Notes: a model not told the origin generated them from the letters alone. Positions 19,481 through 27,173 are shown, numbered from the stretch's first letter. The stretch: 64,000 nucleotides of DNA from Methanosarcina sp. UBA5 (GCF_002505485.1 NZ_DAVG01000103.1:1-64000), one strand, 5' to 3'. Numbers and translations: made by a program.

Positions 19481-19915
19481 AATATTCTCCTTGTTATTTA
19501 TGATCCACCACTCTTGATAAATAGTTACAAATATATTGATTCTGGTACATTATTCGAATGTTAGTACAGCACTCGAATTATCAGAAGCGCAGCCCCTGAC
19601 AACGGCGACTTCAAACAGAAAGACGATCACAGAGAGTATAGGAATAACTACCGTCATAACCACTTTCATCCTGGTCACTAGGAAAAACACAGAGAAGATC
19701 ACAAAGAGTACAGGAACAACCACTGGGTTGTTGTCTATAAATAGTCACAGTCTATAAGACTGCCTACTGGACTACAACTAAACAGTAGAACAATAACTAA
19801 AAATTAGATGTAATTAAATTGGCTAGCTTGATTACTAATCATATTAAACGCTAGCCAGTTAGGTAATTTGGTTGTGGTGCAAAAATCTCGTAATTTATAA
19901 GTAAAAATTTGAGAT
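19481..19915. other. Intergenic region with operator repeats and a 31-bp direct repeat
   Basis: Contains the promoter and repeat motif of the COG4705 gene. It also holds an imperfect direct repeat of about 31 bp (19621 and 19693, unit beginning AGACGATCACAGAGAGTA) spaced 72 bp apart. No convincing gene. Confidence 0.5.
19545..19579 (-). promoter_or_regulatory. Two 19-bp-spaced operator-like repeats, site 1
   Basis: Two direct copies of GTACAnnnnTCGAA, starting at 19545 and 19564, sit directly upstream of a TATA-like element (ATATATTT on the minus strand, near 19531-19538) in front of the COG4705 gene that starts at 19480. The same arrangement precedes the paralog (site 2). Position upstream of TATA fits a transcription-factor site; the factor is unknown. 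Confidence 0.6.
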
Positions 19916-20377
19916 TCAGACGGATTTATCCCAACCTTGCCCAAAATCCACCAATGGCCTAACCTCATAGATCTCGAAAGTCACCGTAGCATATATCATT
20001 TTTGCGGCTTCCTCGCCGGCGAGATTAGCGGTCTGGCTTCGGATCATTTCAAGCATTTCTCCGGAAGTCGCATATTCCTTCATCCTCATATAAACCCGGA
20101 TCCCCTTCCAGTCCATGACTGAACTTCCTGATTCCATGTTCATCTTCACTGCGTTTGAAGAATCTGTACACTACTCCATGATTATGTAGATGACATTTGG
20201 ATTATCCAGAAGATTTGTGAAGGTGCGATTCTTAGCCGTTGCCACTACAACCGTCTTTTCATCGATCATATGAGGTGAGCCAAAGATTGCTGAATCGACT
20301 TTTCCATCACTGCTAGATGTGCTGAGTAAGCCAAGTCTGGGTGTTTTGTTGAAATATTCCATTAAATTTGCTGACAT
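19916..20377 (-). CDS. PPOX-fold (pyridoxamine 5'-phosphate oxidase-like) protein with in-frame UAG
   Basis: Read through one TAG at 20171-20173, this is a 153-residue protein of the flavin-binding PPOX-like fold. The N-terminal half has YFNKTPRLGLLSTSS and the TVVVATAKNRTFTNLL segment typical of the FMN-binding split barrel; the C-terminal half ends YEVRPLVDFGQGW. Both halves are in the same frame with no other interruption. The amber codon starts a short stretch, about 14 codons from TAG to a second ATGGA, that looks inserted between IIME and SGSSVMDW. Methanosarcina can decode UAG as pyrrolysine, so read-through is possible; a 42-nt insertion creating a pseudogene is equally open. Catalytic activity is unknown. 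It lies between two COG4705 genes. Confidence 0.6.
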
Positions 20378-20427
20378 ATTCTATCTCCTTCGTGTTAATA
20401 TCATCACTCATATTGTCGGAGTAATCT

Positions 20428-21249
20428 CTACTCCACAATATGGCTCTCGTCTTTTTTAGTCTTAGTAAGATAGAGAACTAAGCTCAAAATAGTCACGAGA
20501 AAAACTGCGTTTATTCCCATCGTGCTCAGAGCAAGACCACCCGCATTAAGAGGCTGCGATAGATAGTCACCAATAGAGGCACCGAGAGGACGTGTCAATA
20601 TATAAGCCATCCAGAAGGCTGCCACTGAATTCAAATTAAAGCGATAATAGGCTATGGTCACGATTCCAATAAGTGTAGCGAACATAAGTGCTGACTTCCA
20701 ATAACCCACATTGAGACCTTCTGATGTGAGGTCGCCAGCAGCAGTACCTAGGGCAAATGTGAACAAGATAACCAACCAGTAGAATGCCTCTCTCTTAGTC
20801 GTATAGATAGAGTGAATGGATAATGTCTTCTCATTTGCATACCAAGCTGCAAATGTCGCCACCAGTGCGAAGGTGAAGATGATGGTAGTTGTCTCTAGAG
20901 CTACTCCATAGTTGTCTACAAGGTTGTCAGTAATCAATGTACCGACAATGCTGATCATCACAACGGCTAGCCAATAGATCCCTGGCACGTACTTTCTTGA
21001 TCGGAACTGAAAGAACAGCGCAATAAGCAAGAAACTGCTCATGATAACGGTTGTGAGGGTCAAGCCAAAGTTTAGATTAAAGGTAAGGAAGTCTGCAGCT
21101 GTTTCACCTACGGTTGTAGCCATGACCTTAATAATCCAAAAGAAAATCGTAACTTCTGGAACTTTACTCAACATCTGTCGACTTCGTAATAAAGAGGAAG
21201 CGACTTCACAAAAATTAGAGGAATTTTCCTCATCGTTGCCCGATATCAT
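20428..21249 (-). CDS. COG4705-type membrane protein, copy 2
   Basis: A 273-residue paralog of the protein at 18698-19480 with the same eight-segment, four-repeat layout. The repeat motifs here read TVGETAAD, IVGTLITD, ALGTAAGD and PLGASIGD. A longer hydrophilic N-terminus (about 35 residues) precedes the conserved KVPEVTIFFWIIKVMATT segment. The strong similarity of the shared N-terminal motif and the shared promoter motif (site 2 at 21345-21379) suggests duplication together with the regulatory region. The PPOX-like gene between the copies is on the same strand, 50 bp downstream, and may be co-transcribed. Function unknown. Confidence 0.8.
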   Translation of the reverse strand: MISGNDEENSSNFCEVASSLLRSRQMLSKVPEVTIFFWIIKVMATTVGETAADFLTFNLNFGLTLTTVIMSSFLLIALFFQFRSRKYVPGIYWLAVVMISIVGTLITDNLVDNYGVALETTTIIFTFALVATFAAWYANEKTLSIHSIYTTKREAFYWLVILFTFALGTAAGDLTSEGLNVGYWKSALMFATLIGIVTIAYYRFNLNSVAAFWMAYILTRPLGASIGDYLSQPLNAGGLALSTMGINAVFLVTILSLVLYLTKTKKDESHIVE

Positions 21250-21344
21250 TTTCGAATCATCTTTTACTAATTATTTGTAAAAATATCCATAAATTCAGAA
21301 ACATAGCCACACTTGGATAAATAATTACAAATATATTGATTCTG

Positions 21345-21379
21345 GTACAGTACTCGAATATTGATACAGTACTCGAATT
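21345..21379 (-). promoter_or_regulatory. Two 19-bp-spaced operator-like repeats, site 2
   Basis: GTACAGTACTCGAA at 21345 and ATACAGTACTCGAA at 21364, again followed on the minus strand by a TATA-like ATATATTT and the COG4705 gene start at 21249. About 40 bp of flanking sequence is nearly the same as at site 1. Confidence 0.6.
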
Positions 21380-21383
21380 ATCA

Positions 21384-21415
21384 GAAAAATAAACCTACTG
21401 AAAAATAAACCTACT
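21384..21415. repeat. Perfect 16-bp tandem duplication beside the IS605 right end
   Basis: GAAAAATAAACCTACT occurs twice head-to-tail at 21384-21399 and 21400-21415, immediately outside the transposon hairpin. Confidence 0.9.
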
Positions 21416-21600
21416 ATTAGTGAACTACCACGAGGCTAAAGACCTCGTGGCTTCCTAGTTCATCCCCCTTTCTACTGAAAGCAAGTCCCTAGGCTCTTCC
21501 CCACGTTCCGTAGGTGCTAAACAGGTTTTAAATCCCTATTAGGTTTTGATCCATAAGTGCGAATTTTTTAATATTGATAGCGGCATTGAGATCCCTATCA
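21415..21600 (-). ncRNA. Probable omega-RNA (reRNA) of the TnpB element
   Basis: TnpB nucleases work with an RNA transcribed from the 3' end of tnpB through the right end of the transposon, with the guide lying in flanking DNA. That region here is about 21415-21600 on the minus strand, ending at the CCACGAGG hairpin. This is predicted from family knowledge and position only; borders are approximate and the guide cannot be fixed without the exact RE end. Confidence 0.35.
21428..21450. repeat. Right-end IS605 hairpin
   Basis: Perfect 8-bp stem CCACGAGG/CCTCGTGG with loop CTAAAGA. TnpA of this family recognises such subterminal hairpins. Confidence 0.8.
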
Positions 21601-22637
21601 TGCTTTGTTTTACAGTCAGGACAGACCCATTCTCTATCTTTCAAAGTTAAGTTTGAATTGTGGTATCCACAGACTGAGCAGAGTTTAGAGGATGGCTCAA
21701 ACTGTCCTATTCTAAGAATGGTTTTTCCGTACCATTCAGCTTTATACTCTAACTTTGTTACAAAACTACTCCAAGCAGAATCTCCTATAGCTTGTGCTAA
21801 ATGATGATTCTTAACCATACCTTTAACATTCAGAGTTTCCAGAGCTATAGCTTGGTTTTCGCTAACGAGTTTAAAAGAGAGTTTGTTCTGAAAATCATTT
21901 CTCTGATTTGTTATCTTCTCATATAGTTTTGCTAACAATTGCTTTGCTTTTTCTCTATTCTTAGAACCTATTTGTTTTCTTGAAACTCTTTTCTGAAGTA
22001 TTTTAAGCCTCTGAAGAGAGTTTTTCAAGTATTTAGGATTCTCGATCTTTTCACCGTTTGATAGTACAACAAAATCTTTGATTCCTACATCTATTCCTAT
22101 AGTGGTTACTTCTGTGAAGGACTGTCTAGATGGAAGCTCTTCATTATTTTCCACAAGAATACTAATGTAGTATTTTCCTGTGCATGTTTTAGAAACAGTT
22201 GCTGTTTTAAGCTCTCCAACAAAGTTTCTGTGAAACACTGCTTTAATCTCCCCTATCTTTGGAAGTTTCACTACACCGGTCTCAAAATTCACAGAATAGT
22301 GTTGAGGTATTGGAAAAGCTTGAACAGGATTCTTTTTAGATTTGAATTTAGGAAAACCTTTCTTTTCTCTAAAGAATCGTGTGAAAGCTGACTCAACTTG
22401 TTTAGTCATTCCCTGTAGGGATTGAGAGTTAACGTCAGCTAACCAAGGGTTTTCTGTTTTCAAAGAAGGCATTAATTTGTTTAAGTCAAATCTTGATATA
22501 GATTTTTTAGTTTGTTCATAAGTTTTAATTTTTTGATCAAGTGCCCAATTGTAGACAAACCTACAGCTACCAATGTGTTGATCTAATTGTATAGATTGTT
22601 CTACTGTAGGATATAGTCTAAAACGGTACGCTTTCAT
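21528..22637 (-). CDS. tnpB: TnpB RNA-guided nuclease of IS200/IS605
   Basis: A 369-residue TnpB when started at the second Met of MMKAYRFRLYP (22637 or 22640). An upstream in-frame start at 22709 would add 23 non-conserved residues. The RuvC-like catalytic residues are intact: Asp in TIGIDVGIKDFVV, Glu in AIALETLNVKG and Asp in HDRDLNAAINI. The four-cysteine zinc ribbon (CSVCGYHN ... CPDC) lies between the last two. The N-terminal helix-turn-helix region begins QSIQLDQHIGSCRFVYNWAL. TnpB proteins are RNA-guided DNA nucleases that cut near the transposon right end and favour its retention. With all catalytic residues present, this copy is probably active. It is divergent from tnpA. Confidence 0.93.
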   Translation of the reverse strand: MKAYRFRLYPTVEQSIQLDQHIGSCRFVYNWALDQKIKTYEQTKKSISRFDLNKLMPSLKTENPWLADVNSQSLQGMTKQVESAFTRFFREKKGFPKFKSKKNPVQAFPIPQHYSVNFETGVVKLPKIGEIKAVFHRNFVGELKTATVSKTCTGKYYISILVENNEELPSRQSFTEVTTIGIDVGIKDFVVLSNGEKIENPKYLKNSLQRLKILQKRVSRKQIGSKNREKAKQLLAKLYEKITNQRNDFQNKLSFKLVSENQAIALETLNVKGMVKNHHLAQAIGDSAWSSFVTKLEYKAEWYGKTILRIGQFEPSSKLCSVCGYHNSNLTLKDREWVCPDCKTKHDRDLNAAINIKKFALMDQNLIGI

Positions 22638-22724
22638 CATACAAACTATTATATGCTTTATCAATTTATATAGATTTCGGTAAATATAGGGTATGAACAC
22701 AAAAACCATAGCAAATATCTGCTA

Positions 22725-23081
22725 ATGTATCATGTTATTCTTGTTTGCAAGTATCGAAGAAAAGTCTTAGAGCCTATTAGCAATGAGCTTAAGCTCACTG
22801 TAGCTGATATTGAAAAAGAGTCAGATTTTGAAATATTGGAGATGGAAACAGACAAGGACCATATACACCTACTTGTGAAAAGTGAACCAAAAGTTTCTAT
22901 ACTGTCTATAGTTAGAAAGCTGAAACAAGAAACCACAATTAGATTATGGAGAAGTCAAGGTAAATATTTGAAAAGATTCTATTGGGGAGAAAAGACATTA
23001 TGGAGTGATGGTTATTTTGCCTCAACTATAGGGAACGTGAGTAAAGAAACAGCTGAAGCTTACATTAGAAATCAAGGTTAA
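22725..23081 (+). CDS. tnpA: TnpA Y1 transposase, N-terminus apparently lost
   Basis: An HUH single-strand transposase. DKDHIHLLV carries the metal-binding His-x-His pair, and the catalytic tyrosine is probably in AEAYIRNQ at the C-terminus, after the conserved LWSDGYFASTIGNVS segment. The annotated ATG leaves 118 residues. The expected family N-terminus is visible upstream in the same frame (EHKNHSKYLL, 22695-22724) but has no start codon before the TAG at 22671. A plausible original ATG at 22693 is out of frame by one indel. The protein may therefore be about 11 residues short, or start at an unusual codon. Activity is uncertain. Confidence 0.85.
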   Translation: MYHVILVCKYRRKVLEPISNELKLTVADIEKESDFEILEMETDKDHIHLLVKSEPKVSILSIVRKLKQETTIRLWRSQGKYLKRFYWGEKTLWSDGYFASTIGNVSKETAEAYIRNQG

Positions 23082-23097
23082 AGTTGACGGCATTCAT

Positions 23098-23120
23098 CCC
23101 CTAGGCTAAAGACCTAGGGG
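23098..23120. repeat. Left-end IS605 hairpin
   Basis: Perfect 8-bp stem CCCCTAGG/CCTAGGGG with loop CTAAAGA, 17 bp after the tnpA stop codon. Confidence 0.8.
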
Positions 23121-23366
23121 TTTCCTACCTTAAGATTTATAAAGGACTTCATCTGAAGTTTTTATTTTTGTGTAAGCATTATTAGTAATATGGCATAGAT
23201 TTCAAATACTTCATTGTGGTATGATAAACTATTTTGGCTAGATATATAAAATTAATAAAATTTCCCCAAAAACATTTACAAATTTCTTATTTATGGAATG
23301 CATTTCAAAAGTTGACTTTTCAATCTTTGATCTTATTTAATGTATTGATGGAGGTAACTGAAATCT

Positions 23367-23636
23367 ATGCTGACTGAACCCGATCAAATAATCCAACTTG
23401 TATCAAGTTTATTAGCGTTAATCCTTTTTGTTATTTCCCTTCTTGCATATTGTCGAGAGCGTAGAAAGAAGCTTTTTATTTTATCTTCAGCGTTTTTTTT
23501 CTATTCAACAATGAATTTCTTGGATGCAGCAGATATTTTTTTCCCTCACGCGGGTGAATATCCCGAAGTTTGGGGAAGTTTACTAAACTTCGTAGTGCTT
23601 GCTTTATTTTTCCTTTCTATGATCACAAAAGAGTAG
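23367..23636 (+). CDS. Small membrane protein (89 aa) paired with a winged-helix regulator
   Basis: An 89-residue protein with three predicted membrane segments (about 10-27, 34-55 and 66-85), separated by a basic RERRKK turn and an acidic loop. A GGAGG ribosome-binding site lies 13 bp before the ATG. The next gene, a tandem winged-helix protein, starts 8 bp after the stop codon, so the two form an operon. Similar small three-helix proteins next to two-domain winged-helix regulators recur in methanogens and haloarchaea as far as I recall, suggesting a membrane sensor or partner. I cannot assign a named family. Coding status is well supported by the RBS and spacing. Confidence 0.75.
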   Translation: MLTEPDQIIQLVSSLLALILFVISLLAYCRERRKKLFILSSAFFFYSTMNFLDAADIFFPHAGEYPEVWGSLLNFVVLALFFLSMITKE

Positions 23637-23643
23637 GGTAAAA

Positions 23644-24168
23644 ATGGAATTTGAACTCGAAACACGAAGAAAAATTTATGAACAAATAAAAAAATCTCCT
23701 GGGATTCACTTCAGGGAACTTGAGAGGAGGTTGCAGATGGTAGTTGGCAACCTGCAGTACCACCTTCAGTATATGGAAAAGAAAAATCTGATAAGGGCTT
23801 CGAATGATGGAGATTATGTACGTTATTTCATAAAAGACAGGAGCTTAAGCGAAACCGAGAGAAAAATAATGTCTTTCTTAAGAAGATCCGGTTGCAGGCA
23901 CATCCTTCTTCAACTTCTCAATAATCCAGACCTAAATAACAAAGAACTCTCTCAAGCTGTTGGCCTCTCTCCTTCAACTATTTCCTGGAATCTGAACAAA
24001 CTTGTTGAAGCCGGAATAATTGAAAGGGAAAAAACCGGCAGAATAAGTAAATTCACAATCATTGACCCTCCCGCAATTGCAGAACTCCTTATAAGCTACA
24101 AAGAAAGCTTTCTTGATACTCTGGTTGATGGTTTTATCGAAATGTGGGAATTCAAGAAATCTAAGTAG
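23644..24168 (+). CDS. Tandem winged-helix transcriptional regulator
   Basis: A 174-residue DNA-binding protein with two winged-helix domains. The first (about 5-70) reads RRKIYEQIKKSPGIHFRELERRL and LQYHLQYMEKKNLI; the second (about 77-145) has NKELSQAVGLSPSTISWNLNKLVEAGII and a wing EKTGRISKF. This matches the ArsR/MarR-like two-domain regulators common in methanogens. It has no membrane segment of its own and probably works with the co-transcribed small membrane protein. It lies between operator sites 2 and 3, making it a candidate, but unproven, binder of the 19-bp repeats. Target genes unknown. Confidence 0.85.
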   Translation: MEFELETRRKIYEQIKKSPGIHFRELERRLQMVVGNLQYHLQYMEKKNLIRASNDGDYVRYFIKDRSLSETERKIMSFLRRSGCRHILLQLLNNPDLNNKELSQAVGLSPSTISWNLNKLVEAGIIEREKTGRISKFTIIDPPAIAELLISYKESFLDTLVDGFIEMWEFKKSK

Positions 24169-24624
24169 TTTGGTCGTCCATCGTTTGGTTGATATTATTT
24201 CAACGTGATCAAAATACAGCTTCCAGCTATTCTTTTCCGGTAAACTTAACACTTTTTTAAGAAACTTATAATATGGCACTTAAATTGGATCACAAACCAT
24301 GCTGTAGGTAATATAAGGAAAACATCAATCAGGTATTGCTGGACGATCAAAGTTTTAGGTTAGTCTCGTTATCAGAGTCCTACTTCACTTGTTTTAAACT
24401 CTATTGAGATATCTTGGTTAGTTAACGTGGATGATCTATACACCAAATTCAAAATACGCTTGCAAGAGAATGTTGAATTGCGAGCTCAAATTTCATTAAG
24501 AGGTCAGCTGAATTATACGTTCTTAAAAATCAACCGGATAATAATGGACGATAACTTTTATGCTTACTGAACAAAAGTTGAAATTATTTATGGTGGCGGG
24601 AAACATGGAAGAAACTTGGGAAAC

Positions 24625-24680
24625 CCGCCACATTCTCCTATGGAAGAAGGTTCCGCCACATTCTCCTAGGGAGGAAGGTT
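24625..24680. repeat. Two tandem copies of a 28-bp repeat
   Basis: Unit CCGCCACATTCTCCTATGGA plus GAAGGTT, repeated head-to-tail at 24625-24652 and 24653-24680 with two mismatches. Confidence 0.85.
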
Positions 24681-24764
24681 CAAAATATTTTGTAGTGTTG
24701 ATCCCGATTTTTCACCACAATAACCTTCAGTTTTCAGTCTTTGTTACGCATAATAACGATTCTG

Positions 24765-24822
24765 GTACATTATTCGAAGATTAGTACAATTGTCGAACAT
24801 TAGTACAATATTCGAATAATTA
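24765..24822. promoter_or_regulatory. Three 19-bp-spaced operator-like repeats, site 3
   Basis: GTACAnnnnTCGAA occurs at 24765, 24784 and 24803 in exact 19-bp steps, preceded by the same GATTCTG as sites 1 and 2. There is no TATA-like ATATATTT beside it and no gene start on the minus strand. It may be an orphan of a lost gene, or a distal site for the S-layer gene. Confidence 0.5.
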
Positions 24823-25002
24823 TATTTTTGTGTAGTTGACGGATTTAATTTACCGATTACGTCGGTACTTATCGAAAATTTATCAAGTTTCTGAGATTAC
24901 ATAAATCGAGGACCAAAAGAGATTTATAAGGAGCTATTTTATAAGAGGCTGTAAACTGATTTTCGGGATGAGGAGAAGTGAAACTATCTTCGACAATGAA
25001 CG

Positions 25003-25013
25003 AAATATATAAA
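25003..25013 (+). promoter_or_regulatory. TATA box of the major S-layer gene
   Basis: AAATATATAAA preceded by CG, matching the archaeal BRE/TATA pattern. A start site about 25 bp downstream would leave a leader of roughly 70 nt. A GGAGG ribosome-binding site lies at 25093-25097. Confidence 0.5.
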
Positions 25014-25109
25014 TTTGATTGATGAAGAATGGTGAACCCCTTTTATTATTGATCCCGATAATTCTTCTTACATATAATAGATCTTAACAAATATGGAGGA
25101 AACAATAAG

Positions 25110-27173
25110 ATGAAGAGATTTGTAGCCAGTGCACTGGCGGCTCTCATGCTTCTGACTGTATTTGCATCCGCCGCAATGGCTGATGGTAATAATACAACCT
25201 CAGCAAACAATACCCTTGAGATCCGCGGCCCTGTGTACAATGGCTCAAGTTTAACCGATATCCTTGCAAATAATGCATATGGTAACGGTACAGCTATTAC
25301 AATGGATGCTAGTAAGTTTGCAGCATTCTTCTACGACATTGACAACAATGTGACAACAGAGTCTCTTTCCATTAAGAATACTTCCGATACTAAAGACAGA
25401 GTTATCGGGAAGGACGCTCTTGTCTATAAGACCACGATTGGGCAGACTGATTACAAGTACGGAGATTGGGGCAACTACAGCGTGCTCGGTTTCTTCGCAG
25501 ACAAGTACATTCCGCTCAAATCTAATGACGCCAGCAAGCTCGCCAAGCTGGTTCTTGACAGCGATGACAAGTACACCTTAAAGACTGGCGAGAAACTTGA
25601 CCTTGGTGACGGCTACAGTCTCGAGGCTAAGCAGGTAGATGTTGACGGTAAGAAGGTCTGGCTTGAATTAGACAAGGACGGACAGTATGTGGATGACCAG
25701 ATCGTCTCAACTGATTCTGGAGACAGCACCTGGACTTGCAAAGTTGACGGTGTTCAGGGCGAAGACAATGTTCCTGTCCTGAAAGTCCATGTTAACCAGG
25801 TCTTCCAGGGTGCAGTCGACAGCATTGCTCAGGTCGATGGTCTCTGGCTCATTGACTACGCAAATGCTATAAAGATCAACAGTGACGATGAATACGGCAA
25901 ACTCAACAACGTTGCTATCAATGGTCCAACCATTACAATTTCCAACGACGATACCATGACTCTGACCAAGGATTCTGATCAGGAAATCGGCCAGGGATTG
26001 TACTTCAAAGTTGCTGACTCAGACGACCTCAGATTCTATGCATACAAGCAGATCACAGAACCTGGAACTTATCAGGTCAGAGGACAGGTTGCTTCTGGCG
26101 CTGCTAAGTGGGACGCATCCAATTTTGCAGGTTTCTTCTATGACCTGAAAAAGAATGTCCAGACAGAATCCCTTAACGTTACTAAAGTTGACGGAAATGT
26201 GATCCCCAAGAATGATCTCGTTTACAAGACCACTGTAGGTAATGTTGACTACCAGTCTGGAGATTTCAACGGATCTTACCCTGTTCTCGGCTTCTTTGCA
26301 GATGAATACGTACCACTCAAAGCCAGCGACGCTAGCAAGCTCGCCAAACTGGTTGTTGACAGCGATGACAAGTACACTCTGAAGACCGGCGAGAAACTTG
26401 ATCTCGGTCAGGGCTACACTCTTGAAGCCAAGCAGGTTGACGTTGACGGTAAGAAAGTCTGGCTCGAGTTCGACAAGGACGGACAGTATGTAGATGACCA
26501 GATCGTCTCGACTGATTCTGGCGACCATGTATGGACCTGTGAAGTTGACGGTGTTCAGGGCGAAGACAATGTTCCTGTCCTGAAAGTCCATGTTAACCAG
26601 GTCTTCCAGGGTGCAGTCGACAGCATTGCTCAGGTCGACGGTCTCTGGCTCATTGACTACGCAAATGCAATAAAGATCAATACTGACGATTCATACGGCA
26701 AACTCAACAATGTTGGCATCAGTGGTTCAACCATTACAATTTCCAATGATGATTCCTTGACTCTTAGCAGGGACTCTGATGTGGAAATCGGCCAGGGAAT
26801 ATCCTTTAAGGTCGCTGATACCCAAGCTGATCAGCTAAGGTACTACCCATTCGTTGAGAAGACCGTCGGTAACGAAACTACTAGTGACAACAACACAGCC
26901 ACCGGCCCAAGCATAAGTGGTGGTAATGTAAGCACTAGTGAAAACGCAAACGTAACTTCAGAAGAGAACGCAAACGTAACTTCAGAAGAGAACGCAAACG
27001 TAACTCCAGAAGAGAACGCAAACGTAACTCCAGAAGAGAACTCTACCTCTACTCAGGCACCAACCCAAGAGAATAACACAACTCAGGACGGCAAAAAATC
27101 CCCAGGATTCGGAGTTTTGTCTGGAATTGTCGGACTCGCTGGAGTTGTCTACCTCGTCAGGAGGAATAACTAA
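25110..27173 (+). CDS. Probable major S-layer protein (two S-layer tandem-repeat domains)
   Basis: A 687-residue exported protein with the layout of the principal Methanosarcina S-layer protein. A signal peptide (about 1-24, ending AAMADG) is followed by two S-layer tandem-repeat domains (about 35-310 and 325-590) that are very alike: both contain WLELDKDGQYVDDQIVSTD or its variant and DNVPVLKVHVNQVFQGAV. A Thr/Asn/Glu-rich stalk with many N-x-T/S sites follows (about 595-665), then a C-terminal anchor of PGFG, a hydrophobic helix and RRNN. Long stretches are nearly identical between the two repeats at DNA level, a sign of recent conversion. Strong RBS, TATA box and a hairpin terminator fit a highly expressed single gene. 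Confidence 0.93.
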   Translation: MKRFVASALAALMLLTVFASAAMADGNNTTSANNTLEIRGPVYNGSSLTDILANNAYGNGTAITMDASKFAAFFYDIDNNVTTESLSIKNTSDTKDRVIGKDALVYKTTIGQTDYKYGDWGNYSVLGFFADKYIPLKSNDASKLAKLVLDSDDKYTLKTGEKLDLGDGYSLEAKQVDVDGKKVWLELDKDGQYVDDQIVSTDSGDSTWTCKVDGVQGEDNVPVLKVHVNQVFQGAVDSIAQVDGLWLIDYANAIKINSDDEYGKLNNVAINGPTITISNDDTMTLTKDSDQEIGQGLYFKVADSDDLRFYAYKQITEPGTYQVRGQVASGAAKWDASNFAGFFYDLKKNVQTESLNVTKVDGNVIPKNDLVYKTTVGNVDYQSGDFNGSYPVLGFFADEYVPLKASDASKLAKLVVDSDDKYTLKTGEKLDLGQGYTLEAKQVDVDGKKVWLEFDKDGQYVDDQIVSTDSGDHVWTCEVDGVQGEDNVPVLKVHVNQVFQGAVDSIAQVDGLWLIDYANAIKINTDDSYGKLNNVGISGSTITISNDDSLTLSRDSDVEIGQGISFKVADTQADQLRYYPFVEKTVGNETTSDNNTATGPSISGGNVSTSENANVTSEENANVTSEENANVTPEENANVTPEENSTSTQAPTQENNTTQDGKKSPGFGVLSGIVGLAGVVYLVRRNN
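26940..27041 (+). repeat. 24-bp tandem repeats in the S-layer stalk
   Basis: Four head-to-tail units encoding ENANVT(S/P)E. The units differ by a single T/C change that swaps Ser for Pro. They lengthen the glycosylatable stalk in eight-residue steps. Confidence 0.85.

Larger units (their letters stand above)
21412..23140. mobile_element. IS200/IS605-family element (divergent tnpA and tnpB)
   Basis: About 1.7 kb containing divergent tnpB (minus) and tnpA (plus). Both ends carry a subterminal 8-bp-stem hairpin with the identical CTAAAGA loop: CCACGAGG/CCTCGTGG at 21428-21450 and CCCCTAGG/CCTAGGGG at 23098-23120, each followed by TTCCTA. Same-strand polarity of the two hairpins is what HUH single-strand transposition requires. 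By analogy with divergent IS608-type elements, the tnpA-proximal end (right in this window) is LE and the tnpB-proximal end is RE. The exact cleavage positions are not certain, so the borders given are approximate. No target duplication is expected for this family. Confidence 0.85.
24169..25109. other. Long intergenic region upstream of the major S-layer gene
   Basis: About 940 bp. It holds a tandem 28-bp repeat (24625-24680), a three-copy operator-like motif (24765-24822) and the S-layer promoter. A 74-codon ORF at 24560-24784 runs through these repeats and is not convincing. Confidence 0.55.

Noticed and set aside
19592..19757. Threonine-rich small open frame on the plus strand
   Set aside because: It consists of an internal direct repeat (about 31 bp, 72 bp apart) in an intergenic region, with no ribosome-binding site.
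24560..24784. 74-codon open frame upstream of the S-layer gene
   Set aside because: It runs through a tandem 28-bp repeat and into the operator-like motif, has no good ribosome-binding site and resembles no protein family.
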